Of a stretch of DNA of 64,000 nt, positions 47,390-58,511 are shown one piece after another. Below the pieces are notes generated by a model. That model was not told the origin of the DNA, did not search any database, and saw nothing but the letters and a program-made list of their open reading frames with translations. Numbering within the stretch: position 1 is the stretch's first letter; each line of letters starts with the position of its first letter. The translations under genes and the position numbers were made by a program. The stretch is from Crocinitomicaceae bacterium (GTDB lineage: Bacteria; Bacteroidota; Bacteroidia; Flavobacteriales_D; Crocinitomicaceae): NCBI GenBank assembly GCA_017983465.1, contig JAGOBK010000003.1, forward strand, positions 1 to 64,000, given 5' to 3'.

Positions 47390-48109
47390 ATGAACACAGA
47401 ATTCCAACGCATCATCGAATTTAGACGCTCAAACCGCAAATTTGACGCAAACACTCCCGTTCCAAACGAAGTCATTCAAACAAGCATCGAACGAGCAATC
47501 CTTTCACCGAATAGTAGCAACATGCAACTTTGGGAATTCCATTGGATACAGTCTAAGGAAATGATCGAAACATTCGTTCCCTTGTGTCTCGGACAAAGTG
47601 CAGCAAAAACGGCGCAGCACATGGTGGTTTTCGTTACCCGCAAGGACAAATGGAAGAGTCGTGCGAAATGGAACTTGGACATGGTGAAAGCGAGTATTGT
47701 AGGTGAACCAGATAAAGCGCAAACCATGGGCTTGAATTACTATGGCAAAGTAATGCCGCTACTTTATACAAATGATCCATTTGGATTCATGAGTTTGCTT
47801 CGTCGCAGCATTAGTTTCTTCGCTGGACTCAACAAACCATTTTTCCGCACCGGAGGAAGTTCCAATCAACGTGTAGGCGTACACAAGTCATGCGCGCTTG
47901 CTGCTCAAACATTTATGCTTTCGATTGCCGCAGAAGGATTCCACACCTGTCCGATGGAAGGATTCGATGAGAAACGCGTTAAAAAAGCCTTAAAACTACC
48001 AAGAGGAGCAGAAATCAACATGATCATCTCCGTTGGACTTGGAACCGAACCAGGAATTTGGGGTCCAAGAATGCGTGTTCCACAAGAAGAAGTAATTTTT
48101 ACGCACTAA
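47390..48109 (+). CDS. Nitroreductase family protein
   Basis: A 239-aa FMN-type oxidoreductase. The N-terminal FRRSNRKFDANTPVPNEVIQ and ERAILSPNSSNMQLWEFHWI hold the family's FMN-contacting RRS.R.F and SPS..N.QPW-like stretch. A later AAQTFMLSIAAEGFHTCPMEGF and MIISVGLGTEP complete the fold. Family members transfer electrons from NAD(P)H to nitro compounds, quinones or flavins; the physiological substrate is unknown. It starts directly at the end of the repeat array, and its stop is 1 bp from the stop of the convergent gene, leaving no space for a terminator. Confidence 0.87.
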   Translation: MNTEFQRIIEFRRSNRKFDANTPVPNEVIQTSIERAILSPNSSNMQLWEFHWIQSKEMIETFVPLCLGQSAAKTAQHMVVFVTRKDKWKSRAKWNLDMVKASIVGEPDKAQTMGLNYYGKVMPLLYTNDPFGFMSLLRRSISFFAGLNKPFFRTGGSSNQRVGVHKSCALAAQTFMLSIAAEGFHTCPMEGFDEKRVKKALKLPRGAEINMIISVGLGTEPGIWGPRMRVPQEEVIFTH

Positions 48110-48110
48110 T

Positions 48111-48635
48111 CTAGGCGAACTTCCGACACATTTTTTCAAAATTGCGAATACCCACTTTCATCGCGGGTGACATGGGATGCTCTTGAATGAGTTCAATGAC
48201 CGCATCAATTTCCACTTTTATTTCAGGATAGCGACGCACAAATTCCGTGAGTTTGTACAAGGAATAAACGCGCAATGCTACTTTGTTTTCTTCGTTTTTC
48301 ACATGAGTGATCAAGGCATCTAGAAAATCACTTTCACGGTAATCCGTCAAAGGGAATTCCAAGAGCGTCACCAATAAATTGCGCAAGATGGATTGATGTG
48401 TTGAAACGAGAAAATGATCGATAAACGCATGTTCATAGGATGCTAGCAAGGTCCAATCTGCTTTAGCAAGGTGAATCAATAACCACGAAGCATGTGCAGG
48501 CAATGGTGCTTTTTTCGAACCGAGCGCTAATTCCACCAAATCAGGAATTTGTTCAGGATGGGCAATAAAGTTCCGATGCCATTCGGTAAACTTCGGTTCT
48601 TTAAAACGATTAATTAAAGCTTCTTCTACAGTCAT
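48111..48635 (-). CDS. Hypothetical protein, likely HEAT-like helical repeats
   Basis: A 174-aa protein without signal peptide or membrane segment. It consists of short amphipathic helix pairs (ASWLLIHLAKADWTLLASYE, SILRNLLVTLLEFPLTDYRE, NKVALRVYSLYKLTEFVRRY), suggesting an alpha-solenoid of HEAT/ARM type. I do not recognise a named family. It sits alone between the convergent nitroreductase gene and clpC; the clpC terminator separates it from clpC, although it is on the same strand. Confidence 0.75.
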   Translation of the reverse strand: MTVEEALINRFKEPKFTEWHRNFIAHPEQIPDLVELALGSKKAPLPAHASWLLIHLAKADWTLLASYEHAFIDHFLVSTHQSILRNLLVTLLEFPLTDYRESDFLDALITHVKNEENKVALRVYSLYKLTEFVRRYPEIKVEIDAVIELIQEHPMSPAMKVGIRNFEKMCRKFA

Positions 48636-48648
48636 AACTAGAAAAAGA

Positions 48649-48672
48649 AAAAGCGAGTTTTCACTCGCTTTT
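48649..48672 (-). terminator. Intrinsic terminator of clpC
   Basis: The arms aaaagcgag (48649-48657) and ctcgctttt (48664-48672) enclose a six-base loop. On the minus strand the hairpin follows the clpC stop by about 7 bases and is followed by a T-rich run. It also lies within the 44 bp upstream of the HEAT-like gene. Confidence 0.88.
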
Positions 48673-48679
48673 CTGGTAT

Positions 48680-51214
48680 TTATGATTCTTTTTTATCCGC
48701 GCTTTTCTTCGGTGCTTTCGGTTTTTTGATGGTCACTTTCAATTCCTCTTTCCCATCTTCGTGGTCCAGTAAAATCGTATCACCTTCCACCAAATTCGCA
48801 TTGATGATTTCTTCAGCCAACGGATCTTCGATGAATTTCTGAATCGCTCGTTTCATTGGACGCGCACCGAATTTTTCATCGTATCCTTTCTCCAAAATAA
48901 AGTCTTTCGCTTTCTCTGTACTTTCAACGAAATACCCCATTCCTTTGATTCGGTCGTGTAATTTTTCTAGTTCGATGTCAATGATTTTATGAATATCCTC
49001 ACGACTAAGTGATTTAAACATGATCATGTCATCTACACGGTTCAAGAATTCCGGAGAGAATGCTTTTCTCAAGGCGTTTTGAATCACCAATTTAGAATTG
49101 GTTTCCTTCGCTTCTTCTTGAGATTTCGTTCCAAATCCAACACCTGTTCCAAAATCCGCTAGTTGACGTGCACCGATATTCGATGTCATAATCAAAATCG
49201 TATTCTTGAAATCAATTTTACGTCCAAGACCATCAGTCATGTGTCCGTCATCTAACACTTGCAACAACAAGTTAAATACGTCCGGATGCGCTTTCTCGAT
49301 TTCATCCAACAAGATAATCGCATAAGGCTTGCGGCGCACTTTTTCCGTTAATTGTCCACCTTCTTCGTATCCAACGTATCCCGGAGGCGCTCCAACTAAA
49401 CGAGAAATAGAGAATTTCTCCATGTATTCGGACATATCGATGCGGATTAGGGCATCATCAGAATCGAATAAATTTCTCGCCAGTACTTTCGCTAATTGTG
49501 TTTTTCCAACCCCTGTTGGACCTAGGAAAAAGAATGATCCGATTGGTTTGTTTGGATCTTTTAACCCAGCACGGTTTCGTTGAATGGCTTTCACCACTTT
49601 ATCGACAGCCTCGTCTTGTCCAATGACTTTCCCACGAATGGTTTCTGCCATTTTCACCAACTTGCCCATTTCGGACTCAGATACTTTCGTTACTGGAATT
49701 CCACACATCATGGAAACAACTTCCGCTACATCTTCTTCTGTAACAACAACACGGTTATTTTTGGAATCTTCTTCCCACTTCGTTTTTGCTGTTTCTAGTT
49801 GCTCCTGTAACTTGCGTTCATTATCGCGCAATTCAGCCGCTTTCTCATATTGTTGAGAGCGAATCACATCCGCTTTTTGCTCTTTTAATCCTTCAATTTG
49901 ACCTTCGATGTCCACAATTTCTTGAGGGACATTGATGTTGGTGATGTGTACGCGGGAACCAACCTCATCCAAAGCATCAATGGCCTTATCTGGAAGGTGA
50001 CGATCCGTAATGTAGCGCTCCGTTAACTTCACGCAAGAAGCAATCGCCTCCGGTGTATACGTCACTGAGTGATGTTCTTCGTATCGTTCTTTAATGTTAT
50101 TCAAGATTTGAACCGTTTCATCTACCGATGTTGGCTCGATGATGACTTTCTGAAAACGACGTTCCAAAGCACCATCTTTCTCGATGTACTGACGGTATTC
50201 ATCCAAGGTTGTCGCTCCGATCGCTTGCATTTCTCCACGTGCCAAAGCAGGTTTGAACATATTCGAAGCATCTAAAGATCCACTCGCTCCACCCGCACCA
50301 ATGATGGTATGGATTTCATCGATAAATAGAATGATGTCCGGATTTTTCTCGATTTCCTGCATCACTGCTTTCATTCGCTCCTCGAATTGTCCACGGTATT
50401 TCGTACCCGCTACCAAAGAAGCTAAGTCTAGAGAGACAATACGCTTGTTAAATAGGATACGGGAAACTTTACGTTGAACAATACGCAGGGCAAGTCCTTC
50501 CGCAATCGCACTTTTCCCAACTCCTGGCTCACCAATTAAAATCGGATTATTCTTCTTGCGTCGAGAAAGAATTTGACTAACTCGTTCAATTTCTTTTTCA
50601 CGTCCAACAATCGGATCAAGCTTTCCAGCTTCCGCCATTTTTGTCAAATCGCGACCGAAATTATCTAAAACGGGCGTTTTTGACTTCGGATCAGCAGGTT
50701 TGCGAGGTGTACCGTAGTTTTCTTCTTCTTCATTCCCACCACTATTGCTAGGAAATTCTGCTTTTGGTTGTTTGCGTTCTTCTAACATAACTTCGTATTC
50801 GTCTCGTGCGTTTTCATACATTACACCATACTTATTTAGTACTTGGCAAGCAACACTGTCCTCATTCCTCAGAATAGTTAATAACAAGTGCTCTGTTCCA
50901 ATGATGGGCGACTTAAATTCCTTCGCTTCCAAATAAGACTGCTTGATAATGTTTTCGGTTTGTTTTAATAAAGGTAAATTGAGATTGGCAATGTATGTCA
51001 CGGAGGATTTAGATAAAATCTTCTCGACTTCCGCCTTCACTTTGGTCAGGTCCAAATTAAATTCTTGTAAAATATGAACCCCTGTCCCCTCGTTTAAGCG
51101 AATCAATCCCAACAATAAATGTTCTGCGCCAACGAATTCATTCATCAGTCGTACAGCCTCATCGCGACTGTGACTAATTAAATCCTTGACACGAGGTGAA
51201 AATTTCGCTTCCAT
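48680..51214 (-). CDS. clpC: ATP-dependent Clp protease ATP-binding subunit ClpC
   Basis: An 844-aa Hsp100 unfoldase. Domains in order: two Clp-N repeats ([38 protein letters not shown]), a Gly/Glu-rich linker (~150-190), AAA-1 with Walker [10 protein letters not shown] (~228) and Walker [13 protein letters not shown], a UVR motif in the middle ([20 protein letters not shown]), AAA-2 with GPTGVGKTQ (~568) and [13 protein letters not shown], and a D2-small domain ([18 protein letters not shown]). The UVR motif identifies ClpC rather than ClpA or ClpB. With ClpP it degrades proteins; ClpP is not in the window. The last ~20 residues form a Lys-rich tail ([15 protein letters not shown]). Confidence 0.96.
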   Translation of the reverse strand: MEAKFSPRVKDLISHSRDEAVRLMNEFVGAEHLLLGLIRLNEGTGVHILQEFNLDLTKVKAEVEKILSKSSVTYIANLNLPLLKQTENIIKQSYLEAKEFKSPIIGTEHLLLTILRNEDSVACQVLNKYGVMYENARDEYEVMLEERKQPKAEFPSNSGGNEEEENYGTPRKPADPKSKTPVLDNFGRDLTKMAEAGKLDPIVGREKEIERVSQILSRRKKNNPILIGEPGVGKSAIAEGLALRIVQRKVSRILFNKRIVSLDLASLVAGTKYRGQFEERMKAVMQEIEKNPDIILFIDEIHTIIGAGGASGSLDASNMFKPALARGEMQAIGATTLDEYRQYIEKDGALERRFQKVIIEPTSVDETVQILNNIKERYEEHHSVTYTPEAIASCVKLTERYITDRHLPDKAIDALDEVGSRVHITNINVPQEIVDIEGQIEGLKEQKADVIRSQQYEKAAELRDNERKLQEQLETAKTKWEEDSKNNRVVVTEEDVAEVVSMMCGIPVTKVSESEMGKLVKMAETIRGKVIGQDEAVDKVVKAIQRNRAGLKDPNKPIGSFFFLGPTGVGKTQLAKVLARNLFDSDDALIRIDMSEYMEKFSISRLVGAPPGYVGYEEGGQLTEKVRRKPYAIILLDEIEKAHPDVFNLLLQVLDDGHMTDGLGRKIDFKNTILIMTSNIGARQLADFGTGVGFGTKSQEEAKETNSKLVIQNALRKAFSPEFLNRVDDMIMFKSLSREDIHKIIDIELEKLHDRIKGMGYFVESTEKAKDFILEKGYDEKFGARPMKRAIQKFIEDPLAEEIINANLVEGDTILLDHEDGKEELKVTIKKPKAPKKSADKKES

Positions 51215-51235
51215 GTGTTCACTTTTTAAGCATTA

Positions 51236-51243
51236 CAAATATA
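51236..51243 (-). promoter_or_regulatory. Candidate -7 box (TATATTTG) of clpC
   Basis: The minus strand reads TATATTTG about 22 bases upstream of the clpC ATG, the same spacing as the candidate for the giant gene. No matching -33 TTG is present. Confidence 0.35.
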
Positions 51244-51342
51244 ACTTTTATATTTCGCATGCATCGATAATTATTCACAATTTATGCAGTGATTTTGTTA
51301 GTAAATTTAGATTTTGGACCGAGGATGGCGTTCATATTTCAT

Positions 51343-51350
51343 TAATTTTG
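51343..51350 (+). promoter_or_regulatory. Candidate -7 box (TAATTTTG) of gyrA
   Basis: TAATTTTG lies 40 bases upstream of ATG 51391. A TTTG at 51313-51316 is 26 bases upstream of it, slightly beyond the usual 17-23 spacing. The clpC and gyrA candidates are divergent within a 176-bp gap. Confidence 0.4.
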
Positions 51351-51390
51351 AATGCTTAAATTGACAAGCAGAATTTAATTATCAATAAAC

Positions 51391-53952
51391 ATGGCTGAAG
51401 GAGAAAGAATTATTCAGATAAACATTGAAGATGAAATGAAATCAGCGTACATCGATTATTCGATGTCCGTAATCGTTTCACGTGCCCTACCTGATGTACG
51501 AGATGGATTTAAACCAGTACACAGAAGAGTTTTGTATGGAATGCAAGACTTGGGTGTTTATTCGAATCGACCTTATAAAAAATCCGCAAGAATTGTCGGG
51601 GAAGTTTTAGGTAAGTATCACCCACACGGTGATAGTTCCGTATATGATACGATGGTGCGTATGGCGCAACCATGGTCCTTGCGTTACCCACTTGTGGACG
51701 GACAAGGAAACTTTGGTTCTGTCGATGGTGATAGTCCTGCAGCAATGCGTTACACGGAAGCACGTTTTCGTAAAATCGCAGAGGAAATGCTGGCTGATTT
51801 AGAAAAGGAAACCGTAGACTTCAAGGCGAACTTTGATGATAGCTTACTAGAACCAACTGTTTTACCAACAAAAATTCCTAACCTACTTATTAACGGTGCT
51901 GCCGGTATCGCTGTAGGTATGGCCACAAACATGGCTCCACATAACCTAACGGAAGTGATTGATGGAGTGATTGCTTATGTGGACAATAAAGACATTACAG
52001 GAGAAGAATTGTTGCAATATGTGAAAGCTCCAGATTTCCCAACTGGTGGTATCATCTATGGATATGAAGGTGTTCGCGATGCATTGTTAACTGGACGTGG
52101 AAGAATCGTTATCCGTGGTAAAGCGGAAATCGAGGAGGAAAATGGACGTGAGCAAATCATCGTTACAGAGATTCCTTACCAAGTGAACAAAGCGGAGATG
52201 ATCAAAAAGATTGCCGACCTTGTTAATGATAAGAAAATCGAAGGTATTTCGGATTTACGTGATGAGTCCGACAGAAGCGGTATGCGTGTCGTGTTTGAAA
52301 TCAAACGTGACGCAATTGCAAACGTTGTTTTAAACAAACTATACAAATTTACATCGCTTCAAACATCGTTCTCTGTAAACAATATCTGTTTGGTAGCTGG
52401 ACGTCCACGCATGATGGCACTTCGTGATTTGATTCAAGAATTCGTTGAATTCCGTCATGAAGTAGTGATTCGTCGTACACGTTTCGACTTGCGTAAAGCA
52501 GAGGAACGCGCACACATCCTAGAAGGATTAATCATTGCTTCAGACAACATCGATGAAGTGATTGAAATCATTAAAACGTCTTCTAGTCCAGATGCAGCGA
52601 GAGATCGTTTGTCTGAACGTTTTGGACTTTCAGAGATTCAAACACGAGCAATTGTAGACATGCGTCTACGTCAATTAACAGGACTAGAGCAAGACAAACT
52701 TCGTTCAGAATACGATGACTTAATGAAGCTAATCGCTGACTTAAAAGACATCTTAGAAAATGAAGATCGTCGCATGCAAATCATCAAAGATGAATTGAAC
52801 GAAATGCGCGATAAATACGGGGACGAACGTCGCTCTAGAATTGAATACTCTGCAAGCGAAATGCGCATGGAGGATTTAATTGCCGATGAGGAAGTTGTCG
52901 TAACGATTTCACATGCTGGTTACATCAAACGTACAAACCTAGCCGAATACAAAGTTCAAAACAGAGGTGGAATGGGATCGAAAGGTTCTGCGACACGTGA
53001 CCAAGATTTCTTGGAGCACTTATTTGTTGCAACCAACCACAATTACTTATTGATCTTTACCGAGAAAGGAAGATGTTTCTGGATGCGCGTTTACGAAATT
53101 CCAGAAGGAAACAAAACATCGAAAGGAAGAGCGATTCAAAACTTGATCAATATCCCACAAGATGACAAAGTAAAAGCATACGTAAAAGTACTTGACCTTA
53201 CGGATAAAGATTACGTAGAAAACAACTTCATCGTGATGTGTACGAAACAAGGTGTCATTAAGAAAACATCCTTGGAAGCATACTCTCGTCCACGTTCAAA
53301 TGGTATTAATGCCATCGGAATCCGTGAGAATGATGAATTGTTAGAAGCAAAATTGACGAACGGTACAAACGAGATTGTTTTAGCAACTAGTTCAGGACGC
53401 GCGATTCGATTCAACGAGTCAACTGTTCGTCCAATGGGTAGAAATGCCTCTGGGGTTCGCGGAGTAACGTTAACAAGTGACGAGGACTACGTAATCGGAA
53501 TGATTTGTGTCGAAGATATCTTCTCAACAATTTTAGTTGTTTCTGAAAAAGGATACGGAAAACGTACCTTCTTAAACGACCCAGAAGACAAGGAGCCAGT
53601 TTACCGTATTACAAACCGCGGTGGTAAAGGTGTGAAAACATTGAATATCACTGACAAAACAGGCAAGTTACTTTCGATTCAAAATGTATTCGATGAGGAT
53701 GATTTAATGATCATCACGAAATCAGGTGTAACGATTCGCATGCACGTGGACACCATCCGCACGATGGGAAGAGCTGCTCAAGGTGTTCGTTTGATCAACT
53801 TGAAATCAAACGCAGCGATTGCAGCAATTGCTCGTGTTCCAAGAACGGAGGATGAAGATGAAGACATCGAAGTGATCGAAGGTGCAGAGATTCCATTAGC
53901 GGATGAAACAGAAGATCTTGGCACAGAAATTGAAACAAGCGACGAAGATTAA
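51391..53952 (+). CDS. gyrA: DNA gyrase subunit A
   Basis: An 853-aa type IIA topoisomerase subunit. The catalytic tyrosine is Tyr121 in [10 protein letters not shown]. The quinolone-resistance region reads [14 protein letters not shown] with Ser82 and Asp86 at the positions equivalent to E. coli Ser83 and Asp87, so it has the drug-sensitive form. The coiled-coil/tower region and six beta-pinwheel blades follow. A GyrA-box-like [10 protein letters not shown] is present near residue 529, differing from the classical QRRGGKG. The acidic C-terminus ([14 protein letters not shown]) is common in this subunit. Together with GyrB, absent here, it introduces negative supercoils. Confidence 0.97.
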   Translation: MAEGERIIQINIEDEMKSAYIDYSMSVIVSRALPDVRDGFKPVHRRVLYGMQDLGVYSNRPYKKSARIVGEVLGKYHPHGDSSVYDTMVRMAQPWSLRYPLVDGQGNFGSVDGDSPAAMRYTEARFRKIAEEMLADLEKETVDFKANFDDSLLEPTVLPTKIPNLLINGAAGIAVGMATNMAPHNLTEVIDGVIAYVDNKDITGEELLQYVKAPDFPTGGIIYGYEGVRDALLTGRGRIVIRGKAEIEEENGREQIIVTEIPYQVNKAEMIKKIADLVNDKKIEGISDLRDESDRSGMRVVFEIKRDAIANVVLNKLYKFTSLQTSFSVNNICLVAGRPRMMALRDLIQEFVEFRHEVVIRRTRFDLRKAEERAHILEGLIIASDNIDEVIEIIKTSSSPDAARDRLSERFGLSEIQTRAIVDMRLRQLTGLEQDKLRSEYDDLMKLIADLKDILENEDRRMQIIKDELNEMRDKYGDERRSRIEYSASEMRMEDLIADEEVVVTISHAGYIKRTNLAEYKVQNRGGMGSKGSATRDQDFLEHLFVATNHNYLLIFTEKGRCFWMRVYEIPEGNKTSKGRAIQNLINIPQDDKVKAYVKVLDLTDKDYVENNFIVMCTKQGVIKKTSLEAYSRPRSNGINAIGIRENDELLEAKLTNGTNEIVLATSSGRAIRFNESTVRPMGRNASGVRGVTLTSDEDYVIGMICVEDIFSTILVVSEKGYGKRTFLNDPEDKEPVYRITNRGGKGVKTLNITDKTGKLLSIQNVFDEDDLMIITKSGVTIRMHVDTIRTMGRAAQGVRLINLKSNAAIAAIARVPRTEDEDEDIEVIEGAEIPLADETEDLGTEIETSDED

Positions 53953-53978
53953 TTTTAGACCGAATTAATAAAACGAAT

Positions 53979-55109
53979 ATGAAAAGAAACATCATCAAAC
54001 TCACCGCTGTCATTGCATTTTCAGCAGTGTCTTTCGGATCATTTGCACAAAAGAAAAACGTGACCGATGCGATTATGACTTACAAAAAGTATAATCCAAT
54101 GACTAACGGTATCGAACCATCGAAAAAAACGGTGGAAGAAGCACGTAAATTCATCGACTTGGCTGCTGTGAATCCGGAAACAGCGGAGGACTTCAAAATG
54201 CACCTTTACCGTGCGGAGATCTACTACAGTTTAATCGAAGTAGCAACCATGGACGCGGCAACGAATCCATTGGATGAAGCGAAAATGAATGAATACGAAG
54301 CGATTTCTAAAGCATCTTTCAAGAAAGTGTTGGATGACCCTAAAAAAACGTGGACTTCTGATGCACAATCCTTCATGGGTTTCCGTTCTGACATGATGTT
54401 CAATCAAGGAATTGAAGCTTACAACAATAAGAAGTATGAAGAATCGTTAAACGCATTCTTGGTTTCTTATTACTTACGTTCGTTCCTTGGTGAAGAATAC
54501 AAGGATGCTGAAATCAATACAACCTTAAGCTTGAACAATCACGTAGACAAATTATTGGATGCAAAGGAATTTGACAAAGCAGTTGTTTCTGTAAATAGCG
54601 TTTTAGATGTTTTCCCTAAGAATATTGACGCCTTGATTTCTATGGTGAACATCTACTTACAAAAAGGCGATGTAGCGAATACAGAGATCTTCATTAACAG
54701 AGCTCTTGCAATCGATGCCAACAACAAGCAACTATACTACATTTTAGGTACTTCTTACATCGAATTAAAGCAAAACGATAAAGCGGCAGAAGCTTTGTCC
54801 AAAGCAATCGAAATCGACCCTGAATACAACGAGGCTTTATACCAATTAGGAGCACATTACTACAACTGGGCAGCTGAAACGAGAACAGCAGCGATGAATT
54901 TGGACATGAAAGATCCAAAGGTGAAGGAATTGGAGAAAAGAGCAAATGAATTGTTTACACTTGCTTTAATTCCATTGGAAAAATACATCGAGAAAAATCC
55001 AAACGAAAAATCCATTTTGGATATTTTGTACAAAACAAATACGAAACTTGGCCGAATCGAAAAAGGTCAAGAGTACAAAAAACGCTTGGAAGCGCTAAAA
55101 CAACAATAG
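53979..55109 (+). CDS. Exported tetratricopeptide-repeat protein
   Basis: A 376-aa protein with a signal peptide (LTAVIAFSAVSFGSFAQ). Several TPR units follow, the clearest at ~205-300 (ALISMVNIYLQKGDVANTEI, LYYILGTSYIELKQNDKAAE, EALYQLGAHYYNWAAETRTA). TPR arrays serve as docking scaffolds; this one would work in the periplasm or at the outer membrane. The gene starts 26 bp after gyrA with no terminator between them, so it may be read from the gyrA transcript. A strong terminator follows. No specific partner can be named. Confidence 0.83.
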   Translation: MKRNIIKLTAVIAFSAVSFGSFAQKKNVTDAIMTYKKYNPMTNGIEPSKKTVEEARKFIDLAAVNPETAEDFKMHLYRAEIYYSLIEVATMDAATNPLDEAKMNEYEAISKASFKKVLDDPKKTWTSDAQSFMGFRSDMMFNQGIEAYNNKKYEESLNAFLVSYYLRSFLGEEYKDAEINTTLSLNNHVDKLLDAKEFDKAVVSVNSVLDVFPKNIDALISMVNIYLQKGDVANTEIFINRALAIDANNKQLYYILGTSYIELKQNDKAAEALSKAIEIDPEYNEALYQLGAHYYNWAAETRTAAMNLDMKDPKVKELEKRANELFTLALIPLEKYIEKNPNEKSILDILYKTNTKLGRIEKGQEYKKRLEALKQQ

Positions 55110-55133
55110 TATTTTGTAATAAATAAAAGAAGG

Positions 55134-55158
55134 CTGCCCGATTTCGGGCAGTTTTTTT
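55134..55158 (+). terminator. Intrinsic terminator abutting the next start codon
   Basis: A GC-rich stem ctgcccg (55134-55140)/cgggcag (55145-55151) with loop attt and seven T residues (55152-55158). The ATG of the FAD-protein gene begins at the very next base (55159). Confidence 0.92.
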
Positions 55159-56451
55159 ATGCCTAAAAAAATCGCAGTCATCGGTGGTGGGTTCTCAGGA
55201 ACTATGGTAATCCGTCAGTTAATCGACCAAGGATTCCAGGGAGAAATTACGCGCTTTCATCATGCGGATTCAGAAACACTGGGACCAGCATATCGTGCAG
55301 ATTCAGGGGAATTATTGCTCAATGTCCGGAGTCAAAACATGAGTGCTTTTCCCGAAGACCCAGAACATTTTGTTCGATTTTTACAAACTGAACATCCGGA
55401 AATATCCCAGCCACACGCGTTTGTCCCTCGATCGGTTTATGGAAACTATTTGCAGTCCATTTGGACAGAGACAAAATCCAAAGCGAAGCAAAACCTTGTT
55501 CGTTTCGACTTAAAACAAGAGGACTTCAATGACTACGAGGATTTCGATATTCTTGTATTAGCGACGGGTAACGAACGACCACGCATTCCAAAAGAACTAA
55601 CAAAAGACGTCTTTCAATCACCCTATTATCATGGAAATCCATGGAATATTGAATTCAGTCATATCCATAAAGAACAAGCGATTTTCATCCTTGGAAATGG
55701 ACTAACCATGGTGGACACTGTTCTCCGTTTACGAAAGGCTGGATTTCATCAAAAGATTGTGGCGCTGTCCACACATGGATTCAACATGCTTGCTCATCCA
55801 GAGGAGGAATTATCGTTTATTCCAGCCCAACCTAAACAAACAGACTTAATTTCTTTGGTTCATTTTTTTAATCAAGAGCGGAAAAAACGTTCCCAAGCGC
55901 AATTCTTACTGAATATTGACGTTCTTCGTCCACAATTTTCACTTTGGTGGCAAGGATTCACTCAAAAAGAAAAGAGGACCTTTCTAAAACGCTTACGTCA
56001 CATGTGGGGAACTGTTCGACACCGAATTCCTAGCTCAATCGCGAAACAGATGGACATTGAACGCACAACCGGAAAACTAGAGGTATGTGCAGGTAAACTT
56101 TTATCCGCAGAACTTCTCGAAGATCAATTAAGCATTCAATTTCAGTCCAGTGAAAAGGTTATTTCAGGTTATTTCACCAGCTTGATCAATTGTACTGGAC
56201 CAGAAACTTCGATTGAAAAAATGTCGAATCCCATCATTCAAGAATTAATCAAACGAACGTGGATCACTTCGGATGAAAGCTCGCAAGGAATAGAAATTCA
56301 TCCAGAAAAATTACGCGTTTTAGGAGAAGCTCCAATTCGCATCTATGCCATAGGCAATCTATGCAAAGGAACGCTGTGGGAAAGCACCGCTGTTGGTGAA
56401 CTCAGAACTCAAGCAAAATTGATAGCAAAAGGCATTTTAAGCGAGAAATAA
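55159..56451 (+). CDS. FAD/NAD(P)-binding oxidoreductase-like protein
   Basis: A 430-aa protein. The first residues, MPKKIAVIGGGFSGTMVIRQL, form the dinucleotide-binding Rossmann motif, so ATG 55159 is the true start although a terminator T-run touches it. The central ATGNERPRIP is the second FAD motif (ATG), and FILGNGLTMVDTVLRLRKAG is the second Rossmann motif. This is the domain order of the NAD_binding_9 (HpyO-like) family. RIYAIGNLCKGTLWESTAVG closes the FAD site. The substrate is unknown. Because no other promoter is evident, expression by readthrough or regulated anti-termination is possible. Confidence 0.83.
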   Translation: MPKKIAVIGGGFSGTMVIRQLIDQGFQGEITRFHHADSETLGPAYRADSGELLLNVRSQNMSAFPEDPEHFVRFLQTEHPEISQPHAFVPRSVYGNYLQSIWTETKSKAKQNLVRFDLKQEDFNDYEDFDILVLATGNERPRIPKELTKDVFQSPYYHGNPWNIEFSHIHKEQAIFILGNGLTMVDTVLRLRKAGFHQKIVALSTHGFNMLAHPEEELSFIPAQPKQTDLISLVHFFNQERKKRSQAQFLLNIDVLRPQFSLWWQGFTQKEKRTFLKRLRHMWGTVRHRIPSSIAKQMDIERTTGKLEVCAGKLLSAELLEDQLSIQFQSSEKVISGYFTSLINCTGPETSIEKMSNPIIQELIKRTWITSDESSQGIEIHPEKLRVLGEAPIRIYAIGNLCKGTLWESTAVGELRTQAKLIAKGILSEK

Positions 56452-56477
56452 TGGATTTAATTTCTTACATTTGACTC

Positions 56478-58511
56478 ATGGAATTTATACATCCAGAACG
56501 TCTTTGGCTTCTTTCTTTATTGCTGATTCCAATCATCATTCACCTTTTTCATTTTCGTCGACAAAAGGTACTTTATTTTTCTTCGTTGAAATTTATTCGT
56601 TTCATTGAGCAAGAAAACAAATCCACACAAAAACTCCGTCATTTACTCGTCTTAATTAGCCGATGTTTAGCTTTGATATTCATTGTCTTAGCCTTTGCTA
56701 TGCCCATTATCCCCTTAAATGAAAATGGACAAAATGGCGGCAAAAATGTACTAGCCATATACTTGGATAACTCCTTTTCCATGACTGCTATTGGCGAAGA
56801 AGGAGAACTTCTTTCCGAAGCACGCGAAATGGCAAAACGAATGCTCGCGAAAACTCCATTGGAAACACGCATTTTGTTATTCACGAATAAGATGGACGGA
56901 GTCGAGCAGCGCTTATTGACAAAAATGGAAGCCCTCTCCTATTTGGATAAAATTGAACCAACATCTATTCGTCGAAATATTGGAGATGTCCTATCGTGGC
57001 AAAAGGACTTTTTGGACAAAGAAGATGCGGAAGTTGAACGAATTAAAACACGCCAAATCGTTCTTTTATCTGACTTTCAATCAAGTACCTTTAGCACAGA
57101 GAACATCAAGGAGGACAAAGAATCGAACTATTACGCATTTCAGCTAATTCCTCAAGATCCAGGAAACTTATTCATTGATTCTGTTTGGTTTGCTACGCCG
57201 GTCCATAAAAAAGGAGAGCCGAATGAACTTTTTGTACGGATTCAAAATGATGCGAAATCCGAACGAGTGAACTTGGAGCTATCGGCGAAAATAGGGTCTC
57301 AACGCCGAACAATGTTCCTCGACCTTGCTCCAAATGAAAAACGGACAACAAGTTTTCCTTTTTCAGAGAAAGAAGTTGGATTTAAAACAGGAATGGTAAG
57401 CATCAACGACAAGCAACTTTACTGGGATGATGATTTCCATTTTGCCTATGAAGTAGCAAAAAGTGCTGAGGTTTTAATTTTAACAGGCGAAAATGCCAGT
57501 GAGAAAGTTTCGCAAGTATTTTCGGTTGAACCGTTTTATCACACCACTTCCATTTCAAGCAATAATTACACAAAGGATCAACTTAATCAAAAAAACCTTG
57601 TTGTCTTCAACGGTTTAAATGACATCCCCTCCGGACTAAGTACAGACCTGAAAGAATTTCATGAAAAAGGCGGAACCGTTTTCGTTATTCCTGGAAATCA
57701 AATCAACCGATCTGATTACACTGAATTTCTTTCAGGAATCGAGCTTCCCGGACTTGGAGATCTGATGGCTGACGGACTAAAACTCGATGACATCCGCTAT
57801 AAAGATCCATTCTTTATCGGGGTTTTTGAAAAAGAAAATCAAGCGCTGAATTTACCGAATGTACGCAAAGCATATCGTGTCAATGCATCAAATGGATTTC
57901 CACTGCTCAATTTCAGAAACGATGCACCTTTATTCTTACGGTCTGGAACAAAATCCTTTCTACTAACAACAGCATTACAAGAAGATTTTGGAAATTTCAC
58001 AGCCAATGCCTTATTTCCAACATTGTTGCTGCGTGTAGGTGAATTCGCCTCACAGAACTTTCCGCTATTCGCCACAATTGGTGTCGATGCCAACATTCCC
58101 ATTCAACGCGAAATAAGTAGTGAACAACCATTAAAACTGGTGAATGGAAAAAACTCATTCATACCAAGTACTCGGAAATCAAACGGACAAACAAAAATTT
58201 CCATTGCGGGTATGGAAGCGGTTGAACGATTAAAAGCGGGCACCTATTTCATTCAGAATGAGGACACACTTGGACTTATTGCGGTGAATTATGACCGTAA
58301 AGAATCTGCCATGAAGCAACAATCATCTGACGAAATTATCAGTGAATTGGAAGCCAAGGGCATAAAAAACATTAAATTTAACACCGTCAAAGACGGACAA
58401 AGTCTATCTGAAATTCAAATCGACAAGCCAATTGAATATTGGCGAAGCTTTTTGATCCTAGGACTCTTGTTTGTTTTGACAGAAATGGCATTAATTAAAT
58501 TTTGGAAATGA
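56478..58511 (+). CDS. BatA-type VWA membrane protein
   Basis: A 677-aa membrane protein. The BatA N-terminal domain has [20 protein letters not shown] with [12 protein letters not shown], a second segment ([19 protein letters not shown]), then a VWA domain with MIDAS DNSFS ([15 protein letters not shown], ~90-100). A long beta-rich periplasmic part and a final membrane anchor ([20 protein letters not shown]) follow. In Bacteroidota such BatA-like proteins (Bacteroides aerotolerance family) are linked to MoxR/VWA stress systems; the exact role is unclear. A TACATTTG at 56466-56473, five bases before the ATG, could be a -7 box giving an almost leaderless message. The next gene overlaps by 4 bp. 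Confidence 0.87.
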   Translation: MEFIHPERLWLLSLLLIPIIIHLFHFRRQKVLYFSSLKFIRFIEQENKSTQKLRHLLVLISRCLALIFIVLAFAMPIIPLNENGQNGGKNVLAIYLDNSFSMTAIGEEGELLSEAREMAKRMLAKTPLETRILLFTNKMDGVEQRLLTKMEALSYLDKIEPTSIRRNIGDVLSWQKDFLDKEDAEVERIKTRQIVLLSDFQSSTFSTENIKEDKESNYYAFQLIPQDPGNLFIDSVWFATPVHKKGEPNELFVRIQNDAKSERVNLELSAKIGSQRRTMFLDLAPNEKRTTSFPFSEKEVGFKTGMVSINDKQLYWDDDFHFAYEVAKSAEVLILTGENASEKVSQVFSVEPFYHTTSISSNNYTKDQLNQKNLVVFNGLNDIPSGLSTDLKEFHEKGGTVFVIPGNQINRSDYTEFLSGIELPGLGDLMADGLKLDDIRYKDPFFIGVFEKENQALNLPNVRKAYRVNASNGFPLLNFRNDAPLFLRSGTKSFLLTTALQEDFGNFTANALFPTLLLRVGEFASQNFPLFATIGVDANIPIQREISSEQPLKLVNGKNSFIPSTRKSNGQTKISIAGMEAVERLKAGTYFIQNEDTLGLIAVNYDRKESAMKQQSSDEIISELEAKGIKNIKFNTVKDGQSLSEIQIDKPIEYWRSFLILGLLFVLTEMALIKFWK

